Source: Rhizobium sp. GN54
Lineage (GTDB): Bacteria > Pseudomonadota > Alphaproteobacteria > Rhizobiales > Rhizobiaceae
Assembly (NCBI RefSeq): GCF_021026345.1
Contig: NZ_JAJNCZ010000001.1
Location: 868,001-932,000 of the forward strand
DNA length: 64,000 bases
Reading direction: 5' to 3'
The notes under the pieces were generated by a model. It worked only from the letters and a program-made list of their open reading frames with translations. It was not told the DNA's origin and ran no database searches. Position numbers and translations under genes: made by a program. How positions within the stretch are numbered: the stretch's first letter is position 1; every line of letters starts with the position of its first letter. Below, piece by piece: positions 8,991 through 18,000 of the stretch.

Positions 8991-10118
8991 ATGGCGGATG
9001 CGGCGGAAGACGAGCGCTTCATGGCCGCAGCGATCCGGCTGAGCCTGCGCAATCTCGGGCGCACCGGTACCAATCCGTCCGTCGGCTGCGTGCTGGTCAA
9101 GGACGGGCGCGTGCTTGCCACCGGCGTTACCGACATCGGCGGCCGCCCGCATGCCGAACGCATGGCACTCGGCGAGGCAGGCGAGGCGGCACGCGGGGCA
9201 ACCGCCTACGTCACCCTCGAGCCCTGTTCCCACCACGGCAGGACGCCGCCCTGCGCCGATGCGCTGATCGAGGCGGGGGTTGCGCGGGTGGTGGTGGCCG
9301 TGCGCGATCCGGACGAGCGCGTCTCGGGCAGGGGATTTGCCATGCTCGAAGCGGCGGGGATCGCGGTCGAGACCGGCGTGCTGGCTGAAGACGGGCGCCG
9401 GGCACTGGCCGCCTATCTCATGCGGCAGGTGAAGAAACGCCCCTATATCACTCTCAAGCTGGCGGTTTCTCCGGACGGCATGATCGGTCGGCTCGGCGCC
9501 GGCCAGCTTGTCGTCACCGGCCCCGTCGCGCGCGGGCAGGTACAGGTCCTGCGGGCTGCGAGCGATGCGATCCTGATCGGCGTCGGCACGGCCGAGGCGG
9601 ACGATCCGGAACTGACCTGCCGCCTGCCGGGGCTCGGCGACCGTTCGCCGATCCGCATCGTGCTGGATCGCGACCTGAGGCTGCCGCCCTATGGGAAGCT
9701 GGCGCTCACCGCAAACACGGTGCCGGTGATGGCGATCGCGACCGAGCCGCCGCGCTTCGACGAGGCCGAGGACCAGGCGTTTCTCGCCCGCCGCTCGGTG
9801 CTGGACGAGGCGGGCGTCGAGGTCGTGCAGTGCGATCCGCACAAGCTGCCGGTTCTCCTGTCGGCGCTGGCGTCGCGCGGCATTGCCTCGCTTCTGGTGG
9901 AAGGCGGCGCGTCCGTCGCGTCGAGCTTCCTTTCGGCGGGCCTCGTCGACCGCATCCATCTCTACGCGGGAGCGGTCCCCATTGGCGAAGGGGGGATCCG
10001 ATCCCCACTTGTGCCCGGAACGGCGCCCGCAGGCTTCTCGCTCGTGCGTACCCTGCGGTTCGGCCCCGATTTGTTGGAAGAATACGAAAGAGACTGGTCA
10101 TGTTCACTGGAATCGTAA
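8991..10118 (+). CDS. ribD: Bifunctional riboflavin deaminase/reductase RibD
   Basis: Carries out two steps of riboflavin synthesis: deamination of the pyrimidine from GTP cyclohydrolase II, then NADPH-dependent reduction of the ribosyl side chain. In its 375 residues the N-terminal deaminase has the zinc site HAERMAL and LEPCSHHGRTPPCADAL. The C-terminal reductase starts near residue 148 (RPYITLKLAVSPDGMIG) and has the late glycine motif LLVEGGASVASSFL. It begins 2 bases after nrdR and its last 19 bases overlap ribE, which implies coupled translation. Confidence 0.95.
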   Translation: MADAAEDERFMAAAIRLSLRNLGRTGTNPSVGCVLVKDGRVLATGVTDIGGRPHAERMALGEAGEAARGATAYVTLEPCSHHGRTPPCADALIEAGVARVVVAVRDPDERVSGRGFAMLEAAGIAVETGVLAEDGRRALAAYLMRQVKKRPYITLKLAVSPDGMIGRLGAGQLVVTGPVARGQVQVLRAASDAILIGVGTAEADDPELTCRLPGLGDRSPIRIVLDRDLRLPPYGKLALTANTVPVMAIATEPPRFDEAEDQAFLARRSVLDEAGVEVVQCDPHKLPVLLSALASRGIASLLVEGGASVASSFLSAGLVDRIHLYAGAVPIGEGGIRSPLVPGTAPAGFSLVRTLRFGPDLLEEYERDWSCSLES

Positions 10119-10720
10119 CGGATGTCGGCACGGTCGAGCGGGTCGAACCCATGAACGAGGGCGTGCGGCTGCGCGTGCGCACGGCCTATGACCCCTCGAC
10201 GATCGACATGGGGGCCTCGATCTCCCATGCCGGCACCTGCCTGACGGTGACGGCGCTGCCCACGGCAGGCTCCAATGAACGCTGGTTCGAGGTCGAGGCC
10301 TGGGAAGAAGCGCTGCGGCTGACCACGATCGCCGCCTGGAATGCGGGCACGCGCGTCAATCTCGAACGCTCGCTGAAGATCGGCGACGAACTCGGCGGCC
10401 ATCTCGTCTCCGGCCATGTCGACGGCAAGGCCGAGATCCTGTCCGTCGAGGCCGAGGGCGACGCCACCCGCTATACGCTGCGCGCCCCGGCTGGCCTCGA
10501 GCGCTTCGTCGCGCCGAAGGGCTCGGTCGCGCTCGACGGCACCTCGCTCACGGTCAACCGGGTCGAGGGCGACGTGTTCGACGTCCTGTTGATCCGGCAC
10601 ACGCTCGAGGTGACGACATGGGGCGAGCGCAAGGCTGGCGATTTCGTCAACTTCGAGGTCGACACCATGGCGCGCTATGCCGCCCGCCTCGCCGAATTCC
10701 CAACCTCAAAGACGATCTAG
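10100..10720 (+). CDS. ribE: Riboflavin synthase alpha chain
   Basis: Dismutates two 6,7-dimethyl-8-ribityllumazine molecules to riboflavin and the pyrimidine substrate of RibH. The 206 residues start MFTGIVTDVGTVERV, the near-invariant family N-terminus, and show the two-fold repeat, with GTCLTV in the first half and GTSLTVNRVEG in the second. The ATG lies inside the ribD 3' end (19-base overlap). The open frame continues upstream through ribD, but that part is shadow. Rhizobia often call this gene ribC or ribE. Confidence 0.95.
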   Translation: MFTGIVTDVGTVERVEPMNEGVRLRVRTAYDPSTIDMGASISHAGTCLTVTALPTAGSNERWFEVEAWEEALRLTTIAAWNAGTRVNLERSLKIGDELGGHLVSGHVDGKAEILSVEAEGDATRYTLRAPAGLERFVAPKGSVALDGTSLTVNRVEGDVFDVLLIRHTLEVTTWGERKAGDFVNFEVDTMARYAARLAEFPTSKTI

Positions 10721-10925
10721 ATCGTTCGTTCGAGGTCTAGCTCCGCTGGCGGATATCCACTTTAGCGGTACGCCCTCCTCCTGAAGACCGATCGCTATCC
10801 CCTCCGGGGTACCCGGCGCCACCGTATTCGGGGGCGCGGAGCGGGTGGACGCATGTTCCTTAACATCCCTGATTGCGGCAGGATGTGGTGTGTACGGTAG
10901 CGGATAGCGGTGCAAGGAGGAAGCT

Positions 10926-11735
10926 ATGTCTACGAACGGTAAGCAACGTTCCGAGTTCAACCGGGCTCGACGGAATTTCCTCGGCGCGGCCGTGGCCGCG
11001 GGCGCGAAGGCAGCGGCCATCGGTGTCGCGGCGACGAGCATGTTTCCCGGCAGCGCGCTCGCCCATCGCGGACGCAAGGGCAAGCCGGGCTGGGGGCCGC
11101 GCTGTTTCCTGCGCGGCACTGCGATCGCGACCCCGAAGGGGGAAGTGCTGGTCGAGAACCTTCGCGTCGGCGACCATATCACCACGGTGACCGGCAAGAG
11201 CATGGCCGTTCGCTGGATCGGCCGGCAGACCTTCAAGCGGACGGGCTCCGCCTGGACGAGGAACGTGATGCCGATCCGCATCGCGCGCGATGCGCTCGCC
11301 GATGGCGTTCCGGCGAAGGACCTCTATCTTTCGCCCTACCACCACCTGCATGTGGACGGCGTGCTGATCCAGGCCAAGGACCTGGCCAACGGTCGTTCGA
11401 TCGTTCCGGCAATGCCGAAGGGGCACGATACGGCCGATTATTTCCACATCCTGCTGGACAGCCACGAGATCGTGCTGGCCGAGGGTGCGCCGGCCGAGAC
11501 CTTCCGCATCGAGGCGGCCAACTACGAGATCTTCGCGAACTTCGCCGAAGTGACCAAGGTCATGCCGGATGCGGCCACGCTCACCATGGCGTCCTTCGCC
11601 CCGGTCATGCACCAGCGCGGCCGCGATCACCTCAAGGCCCTGCTGCGGACGGTCGTGATGCCGTTCGCCAAGAGGGACGACCCGATCGGCGACGCCCATG
11701 TGCGGCTTGCCGAGCGCGCAAGAACGCTCGCCTGA
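10926..11735 (+). CDS. Tat-exported stand-alone Hint (Hedgehog/intein-type) domain protein
   Basis: A 269-residue protein with a twin-arginine-like leader (ARRNFLGAAVAAG) and a probable cleavage site after SALA near residue 46. The mature part is essentially one Hint_2-type domain: RCFLRGTAIATPKGEVLVEN at its start, LRVGDHITTV, VRWIGRQTF, LYLSPYHHLHVDG, then HILLDSHEIVLAEGAPAETF. Hint domains can cleave the bond before their first cysteine, and here that would release only a short basic peptide. They normally sit inside large secreted repeat proteins, so a stand-alone exported copy is unusual. CAAGGAGGAAGCT precedes the ATG. It follows ribE after 205 bases and is probably transcribed separately. 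Confidence 0.78.
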   Translation: MSTNGKQRSEFNRARRNFLGAAVAAGAKAAAIGVAATSMFPGSALAHRGRKGKPGWGPRCFLRGTAIATPKGEVLVENLRVGDHITTVTGKSMAVRWIGRQTFKRTGSAWTRNVMPIRIARDALADGVPAKDLYLSPYHHLHVDGVLIQAKDLANGRSIVPAMPKGHDTADYFHILLDSHEIVLAEGAPAETFRIEAANYEIFANFAEVTKVMPDAATLTMASFAPVMHQRGRDHLKALLRTVVMPFAKRDDPIGDAHVRLAERARTLA

Positions 11736-11743
11736 ACCGGCCC

Positions 11744-11763
11744 GGGCTCCCCCGCGGGAGCCC
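11744..11763 (+). terminator. GC-rich hairpin after the Hint gene
   Basis: Perfect 8-base arms (GGGCTCCC and GGGAGCCC) with a 4-base loop, 8 bases after the stop codon, followed by GCTTGT rather than a clean T-run. A probable terminator, but weak on sequence alone. Confidence 0.5.
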
Positions 11764-11850
11764 GCTTGTCCCGGAAGCAGCCGCTGTCCGCGACTCCGAC
11801 CGGGCAAGGCCTTGTGCCGGGCAATCGTTCGAGCAGTCACCACGGGTGCC

Positions 11851-11960
11851 GTCGTGCCGGACTTGATCCGGCGTCCAGCGCGCGCAAGTCCTTGCGCGAA
11901 AAAGCGATCTTTCGCGCCGCAGACGCGGCGCTGCTGGCCCCGGATCAGGTTCGGGGTGAC
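11851..11960. repeat. 110-bp intergenic palindromic repeat, copy 1
   Basis: Begins GTCGTGCCGGACTTGATCC and ends ATCAGGTTCGGGGTGAC. It aligns without gaps to an equally long element at 62847-62956; shared cores are CGCGCAAGTCCTTGCGCGA and GCGCCGCAGACGCG. Both ends and the middle are inverted repeats, so the transcript would fold strongly. The 3' half recurs at 43070-43124. It lies in the 336-base gap between the Hint gene and the cupin gene, which otherwise holds only the hairpin at 11744. Confidence 0.75.
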
Positions 11961-12071
11961 AAATGACGGGCGCTCCCGACAAGGATTGCAGCAAACCGGG
12001 GGCGAGACAGTTTCGCGCCTTGCTGCCTCGGCGGGCGCAGAGCCATCTGTGTCGGGGAGGGGAGCGTTCAA

Positions 12072-12584
12072 TCAGCTCTCGTCCGCTCCCGGCTCGCCCT
12101 CCCAGTAGTCGACCGCGCTCTCCAGCCGGCCGAGGTAGCGGAACTCGACGGGGCCGCCGGCTTCCTTGCGGGTCTTGGCGAGGAACTTGCCGGAGTCCGG
12201 ATATTCGCAGATCTCGGTTGCCGCCATGGTCGAGATCGACAGGTATTTCAGCGGCACCTCTCCGGTATTGACCAGGTGATGGGCCGTGTCCGCCCCGCCG
12301 GCCGGCGCACCGAGCACATCGCCCGGCCCGACCGGATGGCGGGTCTCGCCGAAGCGGTAAGTGCCGGTCCCTTCGAGGATGACGAAGAGTTCCTCCTCGA
12401 CATGGTGGCTATGGAACGGACAGCCGGACTTGCCCGGCGGCACCTCGCTGTAGCCGATCCCGAGGTTCTTCAGCCCGAGCAGCCGGCCGAATGCGATGTC
12501 GCGCGATTCGTAGAGGCTGCCTCTCGTCCAGTGATCGAGCTTCGACCGGCCTGGGTTGACGACGGGTTTTGGGAGCTTTTCCAT
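12072..12584 (-). CDS. Metal-binding cupin protein
   Basis: A 170-residue single-domain cupin of unknown substrate. Cupin motif 1 is FHSHHVEEELFVILEGTG and motif 2 begins PGDVLGAPAGGADTAHHLVN, so the histidine and glutamate ligands for one metal ion are all present. The N-terminus (KPVVNPGRSKLDHWTRGSLY) and C-terminus (FRYLGRLESAVDYWEGE) are conserved-looking extensions. GGAGGAA lies 8 bases before the ATG at 12584. It is divergent from ribH, and the 217-base gap between them carries a perfect palindrome that could bind a regulator. Cytosolic; a sugar- or small-molecule-binding role is only a guess. Confidence 0.75.
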   Translation of the reverse strand: MEKLPKPVVNPGRSKLDHWTRGSLYESRDIAFGRLLGLKNLGIGYSEVPPGKSGCPFHSHHVEEELFVILEGTGTYRFGETRHPVGPGDVLGAPAGGADTAHHLVNTGEVPLKYLSISTMAATEICEYPDSGKFLAKTRKEAGGPVEFRYLGRLESAVDYWEGEPGADES

Positions 12585-12693
12585 GATCCGGTTCCTCCGA
12601 TGGCGGCTGTGACGCTCTCGCCGCGACTTCAGCGACAGCGATCGGGACACGTGTCCGGATCGCGCCTGCGACACATTGCGCATGGTTTGCGGG

Positions 12694-12715
12694 ATTCGCA
12701 CAGATGTGTGCGAAT
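12694..12715. promoter_or_regulatory. Palindrome in the cupin-ribH divergent region
   Basis: ATTCGCACA-GATG-TGTGCGAAT: 9-base arms without mismatch and a 4-base centre, 87 bases before ribH and 110 before the cupin start. The shape fits a TetR/GntR-like dimer site, but it could also be a hairpin. No regulator gene is adjacent. Confidence 0.5.
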
Positions 12716-12801
12716 TTCCTTGCCATCGCCGGCCCGTCGTGGTTTGACCGCGCCTCTGCCGCGACGATCCGCGTGCCATTTTTCCAACGTTCGGGTGACC
12801 C

Positions 12802-13263
12802 ATGGCAAATGCTGAAACCCCACATCTCCTCGTCGTCGAGGCACGTTTCTACGACGACATGGCGGACGCGCTGCTCGACGGCGCCAAGGCGGCGCTCGAC
12901 GCTGCGGGGGCGACCTACGACATCGTGACGGTTCCCGGCGCGCTGGAGATCCCCGGCGCCATCTCCATGGCGCTCGACGGCATGGACTACGGCGGCACCG
13001 AATATGACGGTTTCGTCGCTCTCGGTATGGTCATCCGCGGCGAGACCTATCACTTCGACATCGTCGCCAACGAATCCAGCCGCGCCATCATGGACCTGAC
13101 CGTCAGCGAAAGCCTGCCGATCGGCAACGGCATCCTGACGGTCGAGAACGACGAGCAGGCCTGGGCGCGCGCCCGCCGATCCGAGGGCGACAAGGGCGGG
13201 TTCGCTGCGCGCGCGGCGCTCAAGATGATCGAACTGAAGAAGAAACTGGGCGGCGTATCGTGA
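12802..13263 (+). CDS. ribH: 6,7-dimethyl-8-ribityllumazine synthase
   Basis: Penultimate step of riboflavin synthesis: condenses the ribitylamino-pyrimidine with dihydroxybutanone phosphate; forms pentamers or 60-mers. The 153 residues contain [32 protein letters not shown] (substrate site with the catalytic histidine) and the [12 protein letters not shown] segment. The start is [19 protein letters not shown]. Its stop overlaps the nusB GTG start by 4 bases, the standard ribH-nusB arrangement. Rhizobia may carry two ribH types; this one keeps the nusB linkage. I see no FMN riboswitch upstream. Confidence 0.95.
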   Translation: MANAETPHLLVVEARFYDDMADALLDGAKAALDAAGATYDIVTVPGALEIPGAISMALDGMDYGGTEYDGFVALGMVIRGETYHFDIVANESSRAIMDLTVSESLPIGNGILTVENDEQAWARARRSEGDKGGFAARAALKMIELKKKLGGVS

Positions 13264-13742
13264 CCAAGGACAAATCGGACCAGCCGGTAAGACAGGCGAA
13301 CCAGCGCGGGGCGGCCCGCCTTGCGGCCGTTCAGGCGCTCTACCAGATGGACATCAGCGGCAGCGGGGTCCTGGAGATCGTCGCCGAGTTCGAGGCGCAC
13401 CGTCTCGGCCAGGAGATCGACGGCGAGACCTACCTGAAGGCGGATCCCGCCTGGTTCCGCTCGATCGTCTCCGGCGTCGTGCGCGACCAGCGCAAGCTCG
13501 ACCCGCTGATCGGCGGCGCGCTGCAGGACGACTGGGCGCTGTCGCGGCTCGACGCCACGGTGCGCGCGATCCTGCGCGCCGGCGTCTTCGAACTCATCGA
13601 GCGCAAGGACGTGCCGGTGGCGGTCATCGTCACCGAATATGTCGAGATCGCCAAGGCCTTCTTCGAGGACGACGAGCCGAAGCTCGTCAACGCCGTGCTC
13701 GACCGGATCGCCAAGCAGGTCCGCACGGAGCGGAAGGCCTAG
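13260..13742 (+). CDS. nusB: Transcription antitermination/rRNA processing factor NusB
   Basis: RNA-binding partner of NusE (S10) in antitermination of rRNA operons. The 160 residues contain the family patterns [19 protein letters not shown] near the N-terminus and [34 protein letters not shown] and NAVLDRIAK towards the C-terminus. It starts with GTG inside the ribH stop (GTGA overlap) and depends on ribH translation for loading. An MFS gene follows 11 bases after the stop and may be in the same transcript. Confidence 0.95.
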   Translation: MTKDKSDQPVRQANQRGAARLAAVQALYQMDISGSGVLEIVAEFEAHRLGQEIDGETYLKADPAWFRSIVSGVVRDQRKLDPLIGGALQDDWALSRLDATVRAILRAGVFELIERKDVPVAVIVTEYVEIAKAFFEDDEPKLVNAVLDRIAKQVRTERKA

Positions 13743-13753
13743 AGGTTCCTGCG

Positions 13754-14977
13754 ATGACGGTTGCGGCGCAAGGTCTGGAAGGCGAACTGGCTGCCGCGCG
13801 CCGCAACGTGTTTCTGCTGTCGGCGGCGCAGGCGATCCTCGCCTCCGCGGGACCGATCGTCTTCGCCGTCGGCGGGCTTGCCGGCTACCAGCTGCTGGGC
13901 GAGGACAAGTCGCTCGCCACCGCGCCGCTGACGGGTTTCAACGTCGGCGTCGCCCTTGGCGCCGTCCTCGTCGCCATCCTCGCGCGCGCGCTCGGCCGTG
14001 CCAATGGCTTCATCGTCGGCGCGCTGCTGGGCGCAGCCGGCGGCCTGCTTTCGGCGATCGCCCTGTTCCGCTCCGATTTCTGGCTGATGGCGGCGGGCTT
14101 CCTGATGATCGGGGTCTCGAGCGGCTTTGCCCAGAAGATCCGATTTGCCGCAGCCGACGCCTCGCCTTCGTTCTACAAGCCGCGGGCGATCTCCTGGATC
14201 CTTGCTGGCGGCGTCGTTTCCGCCATCCTCGGTCCCCAGCTCGTCATCTTCACCAAGGATCTCTTCGAGCCCGTGCTCTTCGCCGGTGCCTTCGTGGCGC
14301 TCGTCCCGCTGTGCCTGTCGGCGATCGTGCTGTTTCTGATGCTGCGCCTGCCGGAGACCAGGATTTCGGCAGGCGTGCAGGCGGCGCCCGTCCGGCCGCT
14401 GGCCGAGATCGTGCTCACCCAGCGCTTCCTGACGGGCATGGTCTGCGGCATCGCCACCTATGCGCTGATGACCTTCATGATGACCGGTGCGCCGCTCGCC
14501 ATGGTGATCGGCTGCGGCTTCTCGCCGGAACTCGCCACCCTCGGCATCCAGTGGCACGTGCTTGCCATGTTCGCGCCGAGCTTCTTCACCGGCATGCTGA
14601 TCCAGCATTTCGGCACCGAGAAGGTGGTCGCGGCCGGCCTCCTGATCCTGATGGCCTGCGCGGCGATCGCCCATATGGGCATCGCGCTCTGGAACTTCTG
14701 GGGGGCGCTGATCCTGCTCGGCGTCGGCTGGAACTTCGGCTTCATCGGCTCCACTGCGATCGTCGCCTCCAGCTACCGCCCGCACGAGGCCGACAAGGTC
14801 CAGGGCTTCCACGACATCGTCCTCTTCGGCACGGTCGCGCTCGCGTCCTTCTCCTCCGGCAAGGTCTTCACCGCCTATGGCTGGCAGACCATCAACCTCG
14901 TCTTCTGGCCGGTGACGGGTATCAGCCTCTTCCTCGTTTTGATGCTGCTCTACCGCACGCGGGCAAGGGCCCGCTGA
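13754..14977 (+). CDS. MFS transporter
   Basis: A 407-residue inner-membrane protein with about 12 hydrophobic segments and MFS-type spacing: six segments, a cytosolic loop (LPETRISAGVQAAPVRPLAEI, about residues 198-218), then six more. The loop between segments 2 and 3 (ARALGRANG) is a weak form of the MFS signature. The substrate cannot be told. It starts 11 bases after nusB. Its 5' end is supported by MTVAAQGLEGELAAARRNVF, after which the first membrane segment follows at once. Confidence 0.82.
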   Translation: MTVAAQGLEGELAAARRNVFLLSAAQAILASAGPIVFAVGGLAGYQLLGEDKSLATAPLTGFNVGVALGAVLVAILARALGRANGFIVGALLGAAGGLLSAIALFRSDFWLMAAGFLMIGVSSGFAQKIRFAAADASPSFYKPRAISWILAGGVVSAILGPQLVIFTKDLFEPVLFAGAFVALVPLCLSAIVLFLMLRLPETRISAGVQAAPVRPLAEIVLTQRFLTGMVCGIATYALMTFMMTGAPLAMVIGCGFSPELATLGIQWHVLAMFAPSFFTGMLIQHFGTEKVVAAGLLILMACAAIAHMGIALWNFWGALILLGVGWNFGFIGSTAIVASSYRPHEADKVQGFHDIVLFGTVALASFSSGKVFTAYGWQTINLVFWPVTGISLFLVLMLLYRTRARAR

Positions 14978-15120
14978 TCTGCGCCTTTGGCAGGATAAGC
15001 CCTGCCGATCATTGTGATCTGGCGCCTGCGTCTTGACGCGGGCGATTCGCACTTGCACTCTGCCCCTGTCGTCAACCGCCCGTTTTGTGAGGAGGCAATC
15101 GGGTCGCTGGCGTTTTTTAT

Positions 15121-15145
15121 GGCCGTAGCTCTGGGAACTGCGGCC
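15121..15145 (+). promoter_or_regulatory. Leader hairpin just upstream of the hppA ribosome site
   Basis: 8-base arms (GGCCGTAG and CTGCGGCC, one G-T pair) around a 9-base loop end 5 bases before the GGAGG of hppA and follow a run of six T on the 5' side. It may affect hppA mRNA stability or translation; the function is not shown. Confidence 0.35.
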
Positions 15146-15165
15146 TCACAGGAGGAAATAGCGAA

Positions 15166-17301
15166 ATGGCCATATTGTTGGGCGTTATCGCATGCGGGTT
15201 GCTCTCGGTGGTTTATGCCATCTGGGCGACGCGGTCGGTGCTTGCCGCCGATCAGGGGAACGCCCGCATGCAGGAAATTGCAGGCTATATCCGGGAGGGG
15301 GCTCAGGCCTATCTCACCCGCCAGTACAAGACCATTGCAATCGTCGGGATCGTCGTCTTCATCGCCGCCTGGCTTCTTCTGTCATCCACCGCCGCCATCG
15401 GCTTTCTGATCGGCGCGGTGCTGTCCGGCGTCGCCGGCTTCATCGGCATGCACGTCTCCGTCCGCGCCAACGTGCGCACGGCGCAGGCGTCTTCGGTCAG
15501 CCTGGCGGCCGGCCTCGAGATCGCCTTCAAGTCCGGCGCCATCACCGGCATGCTGGTGGCGGGCCTGGCGCTCCTCGGCGTCTCGATCTACTACTGGTAC
15601 CTGACCGCGATCCTCGGCCATGATCCGGCCGCCCGCGAGGTCATCGATTCGCTCGTGGCACTCGGCTTCGGCGCCTCGCTCATCTCCATCTTCGCCCGTC
15701 TCGGCGGCGGCATCTTCACCAAGGGTGCGGACGTCGGCGGCGACCTCGTCGGCAAGGTCGAGGCCGGCATTCCCGAGGACGATCCGCGCAACCCGGCCAC
15801 GATCGCCGACAACGTCGGCGACAATGTCGGCGACTGCGCCGGCATGGCGGCCGACCTGTTCGAGACCTATGCCGTCTCGGTCGTGGCGACCATGGTGCTG
15901 GCGGCGATCTTCTTCGCCGGAACGCCGGTGCTGGCCGCGGCGATGGTCTATCCGCTGGCGATCTGCGCGGCCTGCGTGATCACCTCGATCATCGGCACCT
16001 TCTTCGTCAAGCTCGGAACCAACAACTCGATCATGGGCGCCCTCTACAAGGGTTTGATCGCCACCGGCCTGCTGTCGATCCTGGGCCTTGCGGCCGCGAC
16101 CTCGCTGACGGTCGGCTGGGGTTCGATCGGCATGGGCGGCGGCGTCGAGGTGACGGGGGCGAACCTGTTCGTCTGCGGCCTGCTCGGCCTCGTCGTCACC
16201 GCGCTGATCGTGGTCATCACCGAGTATTACACCGGCACCAACAAGCGGCCGGTCAATTCGATCGCGCAGGCTTCGGTGACCGGCCACGGCACAAACGTCA
16301 TCCAGGGCCTGGCGGTCTCGCTGGAATCGACCGCGTTGCCGGCGATCGTCATCGTCGGCGGCATCATCTCCACCTACCAGCTCGCCGGACTGTTCGGCAC
16401 CGGCATCGCGGTCACCGCCATGCTGGGGCTTGCCGGGATGATCGTGGCGCTCGACGCCTTCGGTCCGGTGACCGACAATGCCGGCGGCATCGCCGAGATG
16501 TCGCACCTGCCGCCGGAGGTGCGCAAGTCCACGGATGCGCTCGACGCGGTCGGCAATACCACCAAGGCCGTCACCAAGGGCTATGCGATCGGCTCGGCCG
16601 GCCTCGGCGCGCTCGTGCTGTTCGCCGCCTATTCGAACGACCTCGCCTATTTCGCCGCCAATCCGGAGCGCTATCCATACTTTGCCGGCATGGGCGAGAT
16701 CTCCTTCGATCTCTCCAATCCCTATGTGGTGGCAGGGCTGATCTTCGGCGGGCTGATCCCCTACCTCTTCGGCGGCATCGCCATGACCGCCGTCGGCCGG
16801 GCCGCAGGCGCGATCGTCGAGGAGGTGCGCCGGCAGTTCAAGGAGAAGCCCGGCATCATGCAGGGCACGGACAAGCCGAACTACGGCCGCGCCGTCGACC
16901 TTCTGACCAAGGCCGCGATCCGCGAGATGATCGTGCCCTCGCTGCTGCCGGTGCTGGCGCCGCTCGTCGTCTATTTCGGCGTGCTCCTGATCTCCGGCTC
17001 CAAGGCCTCGGCCTTTGCGGCGCTGGGCGCCTCGCTGCTCGGCGTCATCGTCAACGGCCTGTTCGTGGCCATCTCGATGACCTCCGGCGGCGGCGCCTGG
17101 GACAATGCCAAGAAGAGCTTCGAGGACGGCTTCGTCGACAAGGACGGCCATCGCCACATGAAGGGGTCCGAAGCCCACAAGGCGTCCGTCACCGGCGACA
17201 CGGTCGGCGATCCCTACAAGGACACGGCCGGCCCGGCTGTGAACCCGGCGATCAAGATCACCAACATCGTCGCACTTCTGCTCCTGGCCGTCCTGGCTTG
17301 A
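15166..17301 (+). CDS. hppA: K+-independent proton-translocating inorganic pyrophosphatase
   Basis: Couples pyrophosphate hydrolysis to proton pumping across the inner or acidocalcisome membrane. The 711 residues span about 16 membrane segments. The pyrophosphate-binding loops are [40 protein letters not shown] and, near the C-terminus, [18 protein letters not shown]. The segment [14 protein letters not shown] has lysine where K+-dependent enzymes carry alanine, marking the K+-independent class (family knowledge). AGGAGGAAATAGCGA precedes the ATG, and a hairpin sits just upstream of it. The gene ends in a strong terminator shared with the convergent lipoprotein gene. Confidence 0.96.
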   Translation: MAILLGVIACGLLSVVYAIWATRSVLAADQGNARMQEIAGYIREGAQAYLTRQYKTIAIVGIVVFIAAWLLLSSTAAIGFLIGAVLSGVAGFIGMHVSVRANVRTAQASSVSLAAGLEIAFKSGAITGMLVAGLALLGVSIYYWYLTAILGHDPAAREVIDSLVALGFGASLISIFARLGGGIFTKGADVGGDLVGKVEAGIPEDDPRNPATIADNVGDNVGDCAGMAADLFETYAVSVVATMVLAAIFFAGTPVLAAAMVYPLAICAACVITSIIGTFFVKLGTNNSIMGALYKGLIATGLLSILGLAAATSLTVGWGSIGMGGGVEVTGANLFVCGLLGLVVTALIVVITEYYTGTNKRPVNSIAQASVTGHGTNVIQGLAVSLESTALPAIVIVGGIISTYQLAGLFGTGIAVTAMLGLAGMIVALDAFGPVTDNAGGIAEMSHLPPEVRKSTDALDAVGNTTKAVTKGYAIGSAGLGALVLFAAYSNDLAYFAANPERYPYFAGMGEISFDLSNPYVVAGLIFGGLIPYLFGGIAMTAVGRAAGAIVEEVRRQFKEKPGIMQGTDKPNYGRAVDLLTKAAIREMIVPSLLPVLAPLVVYFGVLLISGSKASAFAALGASLLGVIVNGLFVAISMTSGGGAWDNAKKSFEDGFVDKDGHRHMKGSEAHKASVTGDTVGDPYKDTAGPAVNPAIKITNIVALLLLAVLA

Positions 17302-17319
17302 GGGCAGGGAAACGAGAAA

Positions 17320-17349
17320 GGCCGCGGAGCGCAAGCTCCGCGGCCTTTT
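17320..17349 (+). terminator. Strong bidirectional terminator between hppA and the lipoprotein gene
   Basis: Perfect 11-base arms (GGCCGCGGAGC and GCTCCGCGGCC) with a GCAA tetraloop, followed by TTTT on the plus strand and CTTT on the minus strand. It serves convergent hppA and bamE. Confidence 0.9.
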
Positions 17350-17370
17350 GCATGGGGATCGTGGGCGCCG

Positions 17371-17838
17371 CTATTGCGGCTGGCTGAGCGCGTTGCGGAT
17401 CGCTGCGTTCGGATCGGCGCCGCCCTTCAGGAGCTGTCCGAGGAAGGTCTGCTCGACGCCGCCGGTCGGCGTGGTGCGCGAGATCATGTCGAACGGCACG
17501 CCGTCCTTCATCGTATAGTTGGCAAGGCGATCCACGTTGCCTTCCTTGTTGAAATAGACCGTCAGGATGCTCTGCTCGATCAGCTTCGGCTTCATGAAGG
17601 CGACCGGGCGCGAACGCTTCTGCGAGATGTAGTAGAAGACCTCGGTGTCGAAGGTCGCCGTCGTCGACGGCGTGCCGAGCGACAGCAGCACCTGTTCGCG
17701 CGAGGAGCCGACCGGGGCGAGCGCCAGCGTCTGTTCGTCGACGACATAGCCCTGGTTCAGGATCTCGCCGGTCTGGCATCCTGCAAGCACGGTGGTGGAA
17801 AGGCCGATGGCAATGGCTGCGTTGCGTAGCAATTTCAT
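17371..17838 (-). CDS. bamE: SmpA/OmlA (BamE)-type outer-membrane lipoprotein
   Basis: A 155-residue lipoprotein of the SmpA/OmlA family, the BamE component of the outer-membrane protein assembly machine. The signal peptide MKLLRNAAIAIGLSTTVLAGC ends in a lipobox (VLAGC, cysteine at residue 21). The mature domain has VGSSREQVLLSLGTPSTT and the strand pattern YYISQKRSRPVAF...ILTVYFNKEGNV. The ATG at 17838 gives a proper lipoprotein signal; the longer frame starts inside the divergent promoter region. The C-terminal tail (GADPNAAIRNALSQPQ) is longer than in enterics. Divergent from the bc1 chaperone gene. Confidence 0.82.
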   Translation of the reverse strand: MKLLRNAAIAIGLSTTVLAGCQTGEILNQGYVVDEQTLALAPVGSSREQVLLSLGTPSTTATFDTEVFYYISQKRSRPVAFMKPKLIEQSILTVYFNKEGNVDRLANYTMKDGVPFDMISRTTPTGGVEQTFLGQLLKGGADPNAAIRNALSQPQ

Positions 17839-18000
17839 GTCAGTCCCAAAATAGCGTCTCTTCAACGACAATCCCCTTGAGCCTAAGATGGCCGGCAAGC
17901 CATTGCAATTCGTGGGTGCTTCGGTAAACCAGCTTCGGCTGTCATGCAACACGACACTGGCAGCGCTCGCTCCTTCAATCAGCCAAAACTGGGCGTTATG

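Noticed and set aside
12585-12801. FMN riboswitch before ribH
   Set aside because: None of the conserved RFN-element blocks can be found; only the palindrome at 12694-12715 is present.
15382-17334. A 650-codon minus-strand open frame over hppA
   Set aside because: Antisense shadow with Arg/Asp/His-rich composition and no family resemblance.
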